From assembly GCA_947311825.1 (NCBI GenBank), contig CAMZLY010000150.1:1-43579 (forward strand): a stretch of 43,579 bases of DNA, given 5' to 3'. The translations under genes and the position numbers were made by a program. Source of the stretch: an uncultured bacterium (GTDB lineage Bacteria; Verrucomicrobiota; Kiritimatiellia; UBA8416; CAMZLY01). The first letter of the stretch is position 1. The number at the start of each line of letters is the position of its first letter. The notes beneath the pieces were generated by a model that was given only the letters and a program-made list of their open reading frames with translations, did no database searches and was not told where the DNA came from. Of the stretch, positions 1 to 8,687 are shown piece by piece.

Positions 1-14
1 CCCCCCCCATAAAA

Positions 15-122
15 ACTATTCACTATTAGTTATTCACTATTCACTATTAGTTATTCACTATTCACTATTAGTTATTCACTATTCACTATTAGTTATTCAC
101 TATTCACTATTAGTTATTCACT
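15..122. repeat. 21-bp tandem repeat, unit TATTCACTATTCACTATTAGT, about 4-5 copies
   Basis: Read directly: identical 21-bp units at 31-51, 52-72, 73-93 and 94-114, with partial units on both sides. Confidence 0.95.
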
Positions 123-130
123 AACAAAAG

Positions 131-679
131 CTACCTCATAGCCAACTTCTCCCACCACCCGGCAGCTGCCTGAGTAGCACTGGCAGCACCCCTTAAATCA
201 TTGGCATCACCATTATAAACCGCCGCCGCAGCCTCACATACAATTGCCGCCTGACGGCATGCCGCAGTGCCTTTTCCACGCACTATAACAGATTTTGCCT
301 GAGTAGCAGCTTTATCCTCTATATCACCAAGTTTAGCGTATAGTTTAACCATTTTATTATAATTGTTGGCAGCTTTATCAAAATTACTAACTGCACTGGC
401 AAATGACCTAGAGGCATTGATATATATTTTTCCTGCACGACGAAATGCCGAACGCCGAGCGGTATCGGTTTCAAATAGTTCTTTAGTTATCGCTGTTGCT
501 TCCGCCTGCTGACTTTCAGCAGATTCCAATAGAGCACTACCTGCCCATTCGCGATTCATTGCCGCGCGATTCAGATTTTCTATTGTAGCACGTGCTTTAT
601 CGTTACCATCCGCACTTACCGCAGATGCCAACATACACATCACTCCAAATAAACTAAATATCATTTTCATGCTTCTCAT
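131..679 (-). CDS. small secreted Ala-rich helical protein of unknown function
   Basis: 182-aa ORF with signal-peptide-like N-terminus (MKMIFSLFGVMCMLASAVSADG); no recognised domain. Confidence 0.7.
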   Translation of the reverse strand: MRSMKMIFSLFGVMCMLASAVSADGNDKARATIENLNRAAMNREWAGSALLESAESQQAEATAITKELFETDTARRSAFRRAGKIYINASRSFASAVSNFDKAANNYNKMVKLYAKLGDIEDKAATQAKSVIVRGKGTAACRQAAIVCEAAAAVYNGDANDLRGAASATQAAAGWWEKLAMR

Positions 680-785
680 TTTTTACTATCCCAATTCCGT
701 CTTACTTTTCTTATTATTGGTACAATTATCGCACTACACAGAAGCAAGGTCAACCCCACAAGGTACTTATTTTAATTTTTTCTTT

Positions 786-949
786 GAGATGCTTGCAAAA
801 CTACTGTGCGAAGCAATTTTTAGCATTTCAGGTGAGCAGATTCTGTCTTTTTAGCAATTGAGCATACCCGTAGAGTCTGTAAAATTGCGAAAAAGCGGAA
901 TATGCCACATAAAATCAAAAAGTCCCGCAGATAGTTTTGCAAATGCCTC
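786..949. repeat. MITE-like interspersed repeat, copy 1 (164 bp)
   Basis: Ends gagatgcttgcaaaactact...agttttgcaaatgcctc form terminal inverted repeats; body is nearly identical to 31227-31425. Confidence 0.8.
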
Positions 950-1065
950 TTTTAATGAAAATTAATTTTTTTATTGTAAAACATCAATATTCAATGCGAT
1001 ACTTGATTTTCAGTCTGAATAGAATTCAGCATATTATAATAAAATAAATATCAGGAAATCAAAAA

Positions 1066-1911
1066 ATGGCTTGGTTTAAAAAATCACAAAAAAGTGAATC
1101 AAAAGAAAAATCAGAATTATGGAATATCTGTCCATCATGCAAAGCGCATGTCTATAAAGAAGAATGGATAGCAGGCTTAAAAGTCTGCCCAAAATGTAAT
1201 TACCATGACCGCCTTAATTATCAGGAAAGGTTAGACCTAATTTTGGATAATGGTACTTTCAAGGAAATTAATAGCGAAATCTCAACCAATGACCCCATCA
1301 ACTTTGTTGATGCAAAAGGAAGCTATGCCGAAAAAGCTAAAGCAGCCAAAAAGAAAACAGGCATGAATGAAGCCGTTGTTACCGGTTGCGGAAACATCAA
1401 CGACATTCCTGTAGTTGTCGCAGTTATGGACTTTAGATTTATGGGCGGAAGCCTTGGTAGTGGAACAGGAGAAAAAATATTGCTAGCGGCAGAATACGCT
1501 CTAAGAAATAAACGACCATATATAATCTTCTCCGCCTCTGGTGGTGCAAGAATGCATGAAGGTATTATCTCGCTAATGCAAATGGCAAAAACATGTGCGG
1601 CCATAGCACGTCTAAACAAAGCAGGCGTACCTTATATCTCTGTACTGACCCACCCCACTACCGGTGGTGTTTCAGCAAGCTTTGCCACTATCGGCGATAT
1701 AAATATCTCTGAACCAGGAGCACTAATTGGTTTTGCCGGCAGACGCGTGATAGAAGAAACTATCAAACAGAAACTCCCGAAAGATTTCCAAACCGCCGAA
1801 TATCTGCTTGAACACGGATTTCTTGACAAGATCGTTGCCCGTAAAGATATGAAAGAGTTCTTTACTCAATTTCTCCCCTACGCAATGAAAACACCGAAGC
1901 GGAGACGTTAA
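1066..1911 (+). CDS. accD: acetyl-CoA carboxylase carboxyltransferase subunit beta
   Basis: N-terminal zinc ribbon CPSCKAHVYKEEW..KVCPKC and carboxyltransferase motifs (GGSLGSGTGEKI, SASGGARMHEG, HPTTGGVSASFA). Confidence 0.96.
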   Translation: MAWFKKSQKSESKEKSELWNICPSCKAHVYKEEWIAGLKVCPKCNYHDRLNYQERLDLILDNGTFKEINSEISTNDPINFVDAKGSYAEKAKAAKKKTGMNEAVVTGCGNINDIPVVVAVMDFRFMGGSLGSGTGEKILLAAEYALRNKRPYIIFSASGGARMHEGIISLMQMAKTCAAIARLNKAGVPYISVLTHPTTGGVSASFATIGDINISEPGALIGFAGRRVIEETIKQKLPKDFQTAEYLLEHGFLDKIVARKDMKEFFTQFLPYAMKTPKRRR

Positions 1912-2315
1912 TGAATAATACTGTTATAGAAATAGATACTGCTGATGTCATAATTAAACGCTCGGTCAGAGAAAACCACGGCGACTTGCAGTCATTGGTA
2001 GCTTCTATTAAAAAAATTGGATTGATTTATCCAGTAATTATTGATAAAAACAACGTATTGATCTCCGGCAACAGACGCATCGAAGCTTGTCTTGAAGCAG
2101 AAATCATGACTATTCCTGCTGTTAGACTAGACTTAGAATACAACTCGCCGGAAGCTTTAGAAATTCAAGCGGATGACAATTTATGCCGTCTACCATTTAC
2201 AGTAGAAGACTTCGACAAACTAATCAATCTTAAAAAAGATGCCATACAGACTAATAATAAAAAAGGGATCATCTCTGGCATTAAAACAGTTTTTAACCAT
2301 AAATCTGATATATAA
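1911..2315 (+). CDS. ParB/Srx-like N-terminal domain protein
   Basis: 134 aa; DLQSLVASIKKIGLIYPVIIDKNNVLISGNRRIEACLEAEIMTIPAVRLD matches the ParB N-terminal fold pattern. Start ATG overlaps the accD stop (TAATG). Confidence 0.75.
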   Translation: MNNTVIEIDTADVIIKRSVRENHGDLQSLVASIKKIGLIYPVIIDKNNVLISGNRRIEACLEAEIMTIPAVRLDLEYNSPEALEIQADDNLCRLPFTVEDFDKLINLKKDAIQTNNKKGIISGIKTVFNHKSDI

Positions 2316-2363
2316 GAGTAACCACATTGTGTGGCGACATACCTTATTTGAAAGGAAAAGCAA

Positions 2364-3320
2364 ATGGACTTAGATTTTGAAGCACCACTATTAGAAGTAG
2401 AAGAACGTATCAACGAATTAGAAAAACTCGGAAAAGGTTCCGACATAAAATTTCGTTCAGAAATCACTGAACTAAAACGCAAGGCCAAATCTATCAGCAA
2501 AAAGATTTACAAAAACCTGACACCATGGCAGACCGTTCAGGTTGCCCGCCATAAAGATCGCCCGCTTATCAATAACTACATCAAAAATATATGTAGCAAC
2601 TTTATTGAACTGCATGGTGATCGGTGCTATGGTGATGATCAAGGCATCATCGGCGGATTCGCCACCATTGGGAATAGACAAGTCATGCTGATAGGACATC
2701 AAAAAGGCAACTCTGTAGAAGAAAACTTAAAATGCAACTTCGGTATGGCCAATCCTGAAGGCTATCGTAAAGCACTGCGCCTAATGCGACTGGCCGAAAG
2801 ATACAAACTTCCCATTGTATCCCTCATAGACACACCGGGAGCATATCCTGGACTCGAAGCTGAAGAACGCGGACAAGCAGAAGCTATTGCACGCAACCTC
2901 GCAGAAATGTCACAAATAGCCACACCTATCATTATTGTTATAACAGGTGAAGGCGGCAGTGGCGGTGCTATCGGTATTGGTGTTGGCGATGCCATTATCA
3001 TGCTAGAAAACGCCGTCTATTCAGTTATATCCCCAGAAGGGTGTGCATCAATTTTATGGCGTGACGGTGCCAAAGCCCCACTTGCAGCAGAAAACCTTAA
3101 AATAACATCTGACGAGCTATTAAAGCTTAAAGTAATTGATGAAATAATTCCCGAACCTGCAGGTGGTGCACACCGCGAAAGAGACGAAACCATGATTGCC
3201 GTCAAACAGACACTTGTTAAATATATTGATCGTTTAAAGCGTACTTCTACGTCTAAACTGGTTAACAAACGGTACGAAAAATTCGCAGCACTAGGTAGAT
3301 TTGGAAAGAAAAAACGCTAA
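2364..3320 (+). CDS. accA: acetyl-CoA carboxylase carboxyltransferase subunit alpha
   Basis: 318 aa; ELHGDRCYGDDQGIIGGFA, GMANPEGYRKALRLMRLAE, DTPGAYPGLEAEERGQAEAIARNL, GEGGSGGAIGI. Confidence 0.97.
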   Translation: MDLDFEAPLLEVEERINELEKLGKGSDIKFRSEITELKRKAKSISKKIYKNLTPWQTVQVARHKDRPLINNYIKNICSNFIELHGDRCYGDDQGIIGGFATIGNRQVMLIGHQKGNSVEENLKCNFGMANPEGYRKALRLMRLAERYKLPIVSLIDTPGAYPGLEAEERGQAEAIARNLAEMSQIATPIIIVITGEGGSGGAIGIGVGDAIIMLENAVYSVISPEGCASILWRDGAKAPLAAENLKITSDELLKLKVIDEIIPEPAGGAHRERDETMIAVKQTLVKYIDRLKRTSTSKLVNKRYEKFAALGRFGKKKR

Positions 3321-3322
3321 TT

Positions 3323-3394
3323 GTAGAGTTGGCTCTATGAGCCAAAACATGTAGCGTTGGCTCTATGAGCCAAACGTTGGACAAAGTCCAACGT
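3323..3394. repeat. three successive small hairpins: two copies of TGTAG(A/C)GTTGGCTCTATGAGCCAA plus CGTTGGAC-AAA-GTCCAACG
   Basis: Copies at 3323-3346 and 3351-3374; perfect 8-bp stem at 3376-3394. The same word recurs at 40177-40199. Confidence 0.9.
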
Positions 3395-3435
3395 ATAAAA
3401 CACGTAACATTTTTAATACTAACGGAGAAAATATT

Positions 3436-5445
3436 ATGCCAAAAGCAACTACTAAAAAGAAAACAGCGAAAAAGAAAGCTGTAGCTAAAAAATCAGTAAA
3501 GAAAAGTGCAGTAAAAAAGAGTACAGTAAAAGTTACAGAAAACAAAAAACCTGTAGCTGCAAAAAAACAGACTCCCCTACACTTCACAGACACAACCTTA
3601 CGTGATGCACACCAGTCATTATGGGCAACCAGAATGCGCACTGATGATATCATGGAAATCATTGACGTTGTAGACTCTGTCGGTTACTACTCCCTAGAAG
3701 TATGGGGCGGTGCAACTTTTGATGTATGCTTACGTTTTCTTCGTGAAAACCCATGGGAACGTCTACGTATGATCAAGGCACGTGCAAAAAAAACTCCATT
3801 GCAAATGTTGCTACGTGGTCAAAATGTTCTCGGCTACAAACATTATCCGGACGATCTGCTTGACCGCTTCGTTGCACTAGCATGCGAAAACGGTATGGAT
3901 ATTTTTAGAATCTTTGATGCACTCAACGATAATCGTAACCTGGAATCAGCAATCAAAGCAGTCAATAAATACGGCGGTCATGCACAGGGAACAATCAGCT
4001 ACACAATCAGCCCAGTTCATACCGTAGAAAAATATGTTGAAATTGCCAAAGAACAAGTCCAAATGGGGATAGATTCACTCTGTATCAAAGATATGGCTGG
4101 AATTCTTTCACCTATTGACGCAGAAGCACTTGTTGGTGCTCTTAAAAAGAATATCAATGTCCCTATCCAAATCCATTCACACATGACCAGTGGTATGGCA
4201 GTGGCAACTTATGTCGATAGTGTAAAAGCTGGGGCAGAAGCAATTGACTGTGCAATTTCACCAATGTCAGGATTCTCATCGCAGCCACCGGTAGAAACCA
4301 TGCTTTCTATCTTTGCCAACACCGAATTCAGTGCCGACCTAGATATTGATGCATTACGAAAAATAACTAAATTCTTTCTCGGTCTCGCACCCACACGTCA
4401 ACTTGCACATCATCCAACAAATATTATCGACCCAGAAGTCCTGCTCCACCATATCCCTGGCGGCATGATTTCAAACCTTCGTTCACAACTAGAACAACAA
4501 GGTGCGCTCGATAAACTGGAAGATGTAATGAAAGAACTTCCACGTACACGTAAAGACATGGGATATCCTCCACTGGTAACACCTACTAGCCAAGTTGTCG
4601 GCATCCAATCAGTACTTAATGTAATCTCCGGTGACCGCTACTCAATGGTAACGCAAGAAACAAAAGATTATGTCAAAGGACTATACGGCAAATCACCGGC
4701 ACCGATCCCGGCAAAAATAAAAAAGAAAATCCTCGGCAAAGACAAGCCAATAACATGTCGTCCGGCGGATCTCCTTGAGCCGATGTTGCCAACACTACCT
4801 AAAGATATAGATGCATCCTTGGTAAACGGCGAAGAAGACCTTATTTCATTCGCCCTCTTCCCTGAACCGGCACTAGACTTTTTCCGCTGGAGAAATTTAC
4901 CGGTTGGCGAACGCCCGGCAACACCAGCTGACCTTGAGCGCGAAAAAATAGACGAAGAAAACAAGCCTAAAGAGCCGGCAGAGCCACTAATGACCGATCA
5001 CGATTACTCTGAAATCAATAACCTCGTAGAAAAGGTTAACGAACTTGGACTAAGCGAACTTACAATCCGTCGTGACGACCTAACACTAAGCCTAAAAGGT
5101 TCAGGACTAAGCACTGAACGCAGTGCCGACGCTCCTGCAGCAGCAACACCAAGACCAGCAGCGAAAAAAGCAAAAGCCGCACCGGTTGCTGAAGAAGCTC
5201 CTAAAGGCCCATCCATTGATGCTCCATTAAACGGAACCTTCTATCGTTCCCCCGGACCAGGTAAGGAAAACTTCACAGAAGAAGGTGATAAAATTAACGA
5301 AGGAGATGTTGTCTGTATTGTAGAAGCAATGAAGCTCTTCAACCAAATCAAAGCACCATCAAAATGCAAAATCATAAAATTCCTTGTAGAACATGGTGAT
5401 GCAGTACAAAAAGGCCAGCCAATGGCTATAATCGAAAAATTATAA
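3436..5445 (+). CDS. biotin-dependent carboxyltransferase (PycB/OadA type) fused to an AccB-type biotin carboxyl carrier domain, with Lys/Ala-rich N-terminal extension
   Basis: LHFTDTTLRDAHQSLWATRMRTDDI...; QIHSHMTSGMAVATY; C-terminal APLNGTFYRSPGPGKE...CIVEAMKLFNQIKAP biotinylation motif. Confidence 0.9.
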   Translation: MPKATTKKKTAKKKAVAKKSVKKSAVKKSTVKVTENKKPVAAKKQTPLHFTDTTLRDAHQSLWATRMRTDDIMEIIDVVDSVGYYSLEVWGGATFDVCLRFLRENPWERLRMIKARAKKTPLQMLLRGQNVLGYKHYPDDLLDRFVALACENGMDIFRIFDALNDNRNLESAIKAVNKYGGHAQGTISYTISPVHTVEKYVEIAKEQVQMGIDSLCIKDMAGILSPIDAEALVGALKKNINVPIQIHSHMTSGMAVATYVDSVKAGAEAIDCAISPMSGFSSQPPVETMLSIFANTEFSADLDIDALRKITKFFLGLAPTRQLAHHPTNIIDPEVLLHHIPGGMISNLRSQLEQQGALDKLEDVMKELPRTRKDMGYPPLVTPTSQVVGIQSVLNVISGDRYSMVTQETKDYVKGLYGKSPAPIPAKIKKKILGKDKPITCRPADLLEPMLPTLPKDIDASLVNGEEDLISFALFPEPALDFFRWRNLPVGERPATPADLEREKIDEENKPKEPAEPLMTDHDYSEINNLVEKVNELGLSELTIRRDDLTLSLKGSGLSTERSADAPAAATPRPAAKKAKAAPVAEEAPKGPSIDAPLNGTFYRSPGPGKENFTEEGDKINEGDVVCIVEAMKLFNQIKAPSKCKIIKFLVEHGDAVQKGQPMAIIEKL

Positions 5446-5470
5446 AGCCCAGCAGTCAAAATAAAAAACA

Positions 5471-5500
5471 GGGCGAGTTCGCAAGAACTCGCCCTATTTT
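5471..5500 (+). terminator. Rho-independent terminator-like hairpin
   Basis: GGGCGAGTTC-GCAA-GAACTCGCCC, a perfect 10-bp stem, followed by TATTTTAT, about 25 bp after the carboxyltransferase stop. Confidence 0.85.
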
Positions 5501-5603
5501 ATGTCAATCCATATTCATCCACTCAAGTCCATGCCCGGCCATATCAATCCCCTCTTTTGTCCGTGTAAGTCCATACCAGTCCGTATTTGTCCGTGTTTTC
5601 CCC
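5501..5603. repeat. degenerate GTCC(A/G)T word repeat
   Basis: Repeated words: ...aagtccatgcc..tgtccgtgtaagtccataccagtccgtatttgtccgtg... Confidence 0.6.
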
Positions 5604-5704
5604 TCACAAAAACACCACCTATAAAAAAAATACAAATTATACAAGGTTTACATTGCAACTATTAAAACAGTTCTGTAGTATGCGTGTTTCAAATGTTGAA
5701 GTTT

Positions 5705-5781
5705 GGACCTGTAGCTCAGTTGGTCAGAGCAGGGGACTCATAATCCTCTGGTCGCTGGTTCAAGTCCAGCCGGGTCCACCA
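5705..5781 (+). tRNA. tRNA with CAU anticodon (probable Ile2/lysidine type; elongator Met not excluded)
   Basis: 77-nt cloverleaf: acceptor GGACCTG/CGGGTCC, D-arm TAGCTCAGTTGGTCAGAGC, anticodon loop CTCATAA, T-arm GCTGGTTCAAGTCCAGC, encoded CCA. C4-G69/C5-G68 and the T-arm resemble bacterial tRNA-Ile2. Confidence 0.93.
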
Positions 5782-5945
5782 AACTTTAATTGTATCGAAG
5801 CAATGGCAAGCAAACAAAATTACGCTTCTTATATATTTGCACCTAGATTAAGAAACACATTACTCCCATAAGTCTCATAAGTCACATACAACAACTTAAA
5901 ACAGGTCAACCTATTACAACAAAAGATAAAATCGAGAAAACAGAC

Positions 5946-6608
5946 ATGATTAAAGCTTATATTTTTGATTTAGATGGAACCCTAATGGACTCAGACATCC
6001 TATGGGTTAAAGCAACAAAGAAATACCTTGATGACAACAACTGTAATGTCACCGAAGACGAAACAATGGATATTGTCTATGGAAAATCATGGAGATCTGT
6101 TTACGAAAATATTGCCAAACGCTTCCCTAAACTGAATATTTCAATTGACGAAATGGATAGAGCCATATATCCAATATTTCTCGAACTACGAGACAAAGGA
6201 GATATACGCATAATTGAATCTATAAATTTATTAATAAGTCTCTCACATGACTATCCGGTATGTATTGTCTCCGGTGCATCACGCCGTGATATCGAACATA
6301 GTGCCAAAATTATGGGAGCAGAAGAAGTCCTCAGTTTTTACCTCGGCTCAGAAGATTATATACATGGAAAACCAAGCCCCGACTGCTTTCTGCTAGCCGC
6401 AGAAAAACTAGGCTTAAAACCATCCGAATGCCTGGTTTTTGAAGATTCAACCGCCGGAGTCAAAGCCGCAAAAGCCGCCGGCATGTTCTGCGTTGCACTT
6501 GCAAGAAAACATTGTCCTCGCCAAAATGTAGAAAATGCCGATATAATTCTAGACAGTCTCAGTAAATTCAATTTAGAACTGTTAGAAAGTAACAATAAAA
6601 ATGCTTAA
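5946..6608 (+). CDS. HAD family hydrolase (beta-phosphoglucomutase/phosphatase-like)
   Basis: FDLDGTLMDSD, VSGASRRD, GKPSPDCFLLAAEKLG, VFEDSTAGVKAAKAAGM. Confidence 0.93.
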   Translation: MIKAYIFDLDGTLMDSDILWVKATKKYLDDNNCNVTEDETMDIVYGKSWRSVYENIAKRFPKLNISIDEMDRAIYPIFLELRDKGDIRIIESINLLISLSHDYPVCIVSGASRRDIEHSAKIMGAEEVLSFYLGSEDYIHGKPSPDCFLLAAEKLGLKPSECLVFEDSTAGVKAAKAAGMFCVALARKHCPRQNVENADIILDSLSKFNLELLESNNKNA

Positions 6609-7290
6609 TGCAAAAGATATTCATAAAACATATAGCATGCGTCACAAAACCGTAACCGTTCTTAAAGGAGCAAATATAACTATTTCTCCCGGTGAATCTG
6701 TTGCCATCATCGGGCTTAGCGGTTCCGGTAAAACCACCCTACTCCACACTCTCGGTGGATTAGACAAACCAGATCAAGGAGAAGTATTTATTGAAAACAA
6801 ATCACTCTATAAACTTTCTGAAACAAAACGATCCGCCGTACGTGCCAATGAAATCGGATTCATTTTCCAAGCATATCATCTACTTCAAGAAATGACCGTA
6901 CTTGAAAATGTCATGTTACCGGCAATGGTACACGGAAACCTCTGGTGCAAAGCAACCGAAATTAGAAATCACGCAATGCACCTACTATCCACCGTCGGCC
7001 TAGAAAACCGATCAACCCACATGCCACTAGAACTATCCGGCGGCGAACAACAACGCATAGCCATGGCAAGAGCACTAATGAACAAGCCAAAAATTATCCT
7101 AGCCGACGAACCAACTGGTAATCTTGATGAAGAAACAGGAAGCCAAGTACTAAATATACTCTTCAAGATGACCACTCAAGAAAATCATTCACTCGTCATA
7201 GTAACACACAATAAAGATATCGCCATGAAGTGCGACCGCATACTTAAAATCAATGACGGACTTATTGTTGAAGAAACAGCAAATTCATAA
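6601..7290 (+). CDS. ABC transporter ATP-binding protein, LolD/MacB-like
   Basis: Walker [10 protein letters not shown], signature [15 protein letters not shown], Walker [13 protein letters not shown]. No permease gene adjacent. Confidence 0.92.
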   Translation: MLNAKDIHKTYSMRHKTVTVLKGANITISPGESVAIIGLSGSGKTTLLHTLGGLDKPDQGEVFIENKSLYKLSETKRSAVRANEIGFIFQAYHLLQEMTVLENVMLPAMVHGNLWCKATEIRNHAMHLLSTVGLENRSTHMPLELSGGEQQRIAMARALMNKPKIILADEPTGNLDEETGSQVLNILFKMTTQENHSLVIVTHNKDIAMKCDRILKINDGLIVEETANS

Positions 7291-8482
7291 AATCATCAGC
7301 CTTCATATCACCCAACGCCCCACTTAAACACGCACTTTCGCTAAACACATTAATATCATCCGGCTCTACACCGCCCATTCTAACCGCAACCGGCACTGGT
7401 ACTCTTGTATGCTTGCCCAAAGCTATTGGCACAGGATGATCAGGCAAAACAGCCACATTAACATCATCACCAACAGCAGCAAGCACACGTGCCACAACCC
7501 TAGAATCAAAATCCTCTATTGCCTGAATTTTCAGCTTTAAGTCTTGAGCATGTGACACCTCATCAATAGCTTCTATATGCAAATAAACCAAATCATGCGT
7601 TTTTATAGCCTCTATTGCCGCATCTGCTTTACCCTCATAGTTAGTATCAATATATCCCGTTGCTCCCGAAACATCTACAACATCCATACCAAGCAATCGA
7701 CCAATACCGAAAATAACATCTACCGCAGAAATAACTGCACTGCTTATACCATACTTTTCTTGTAATGTACGAAGATTTCCCGCCTTACCTGCACTCCACG
7801 GCCAAATTCCATTAGCCATCGGTTTCCCCTCTGCCGCCAATCTTTTATTAACAGCAAATTCTTCTAATACTGCAGGAGCATCTTTTATCAATTGTGACAA
7901 AACAGCCGCAATCTCTTCACCGGCAACAGATTTGGCCATCGGCAAATGTTCCAACACAACTTCACCATGACTATCGTCCGGTTTATCGGTCTTAACATCT
8001 GCTGTAAACTCAGAACCGCTTAAAACAAGAATATTTCTATAACTAACCCCCGGATAAAAACAAACCTTATCAGAGCCAAAAGCACCATTAAGTTCATCAA
8101 TAAGCTCTAACGCATCAGCAGGATCAATATGCCCCCCCGAAAAATCGGTTATAACACCATCAACCGTTGTAATAAGATTAACCCGTAGAGCCACATCATC
8201 AGGGCCAAGCACAATATTACGCCCAGCAGCCTCCACCGCACCACGCCCACAATATTCTGTAGGTAAGTCACAGCCCAAAACAGACATATTCGCCACTTCA
8301 CTACTAGTAGGAAATTCCTCCGGTAAAGTAAATAACGTCCCACTACGCCCATCACTAGCGATTGAATCCATTGCAGGTGTTGCCGCATATTCCAACGGAG
8401 TCGTCCCATTCAACTCCGCAATCGGTTCATCAGCCATCCCATCAGGTAAAAAAATTATCGTTTTATTTGCCATATCTATCAA
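7262..8482 (-). CDS. apgM: cofactor-independent phosphoglycerate mutase (archaeal/ApgM type)
   Basis: IIFLPDGMADEPIAELNGTTPLEYAATPAMD..., EAIDEVSHAQDLKLKIQAIEDFD, LPDHPVPI. Start may be internal (MANKTII). Confidence 0.88.
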   Translation of the reverse strand: MIDMANKTIIFLPDGMADEPIAELNGTTPLEYAATPAMDSIASDGRSGTLFTLPEEFPTSSEVANMSVLGCDLPTEYCGRGAVEAAGRNIVLGPDDVALRVNLITTVDGVITDFSGGHIDPADALELIDELNGAFGSDKVCFYPGVSYRNILVLSGSEFTADVKTDKPDDSHGEVVLEHLPMAKSVAGEEIAAVLSQLIKDAPAVLEEFAVNKRLAAEGKPMANGIWPWSAGKAGNLRTLQEKYGISSAVISAVDVIFGIGRLLGMDVVDVSGATGYIDTNYEGKADAAIEAIKTHDLVYLHIEAIDEVSHAQDLKLKIQAIEDFDSRVVARVLAAVGDDVNVAVLPDHPVPIALGKHTRVPVPVAVRMGGVEPDDINVFSESACLSGALGDMKADDFMNLLFLQQ

Positions 8483-8687
8483 TAACCCCTATTCTTAAAA
8501 TCAAATTCTGCACGAATATAACACACCACTCGGCAACATATACAGCTTTTTCTTATTTTTATTATTCCTCAGAAATCTGCGAAATCTGCGGATGTCTCTC
8601 TTTTTTCTTTATCAAACCATCATATATTTGCTATTAATATCAAATTACTTAAAACAACATAACTAAGAATATAAAAAGAGGATACAC

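Noticed and set aside
1-122. Possible CRISPR array
   Set aside because: Units are contiguous 21-bp tandem repeats with no unique spacers and no cas genes.
669-854. Plus-strand ORF of 61 aa
   Set aside because: Overlaps the 5' end of the secreted-protein gene and the MITE-like repeat; low-complexity product with no coding signal.
5587-5871. Plus-strand ORF of 94 aa
   Set aside because: Runs straight through the tRNA gene at 5705-5781; spurious.
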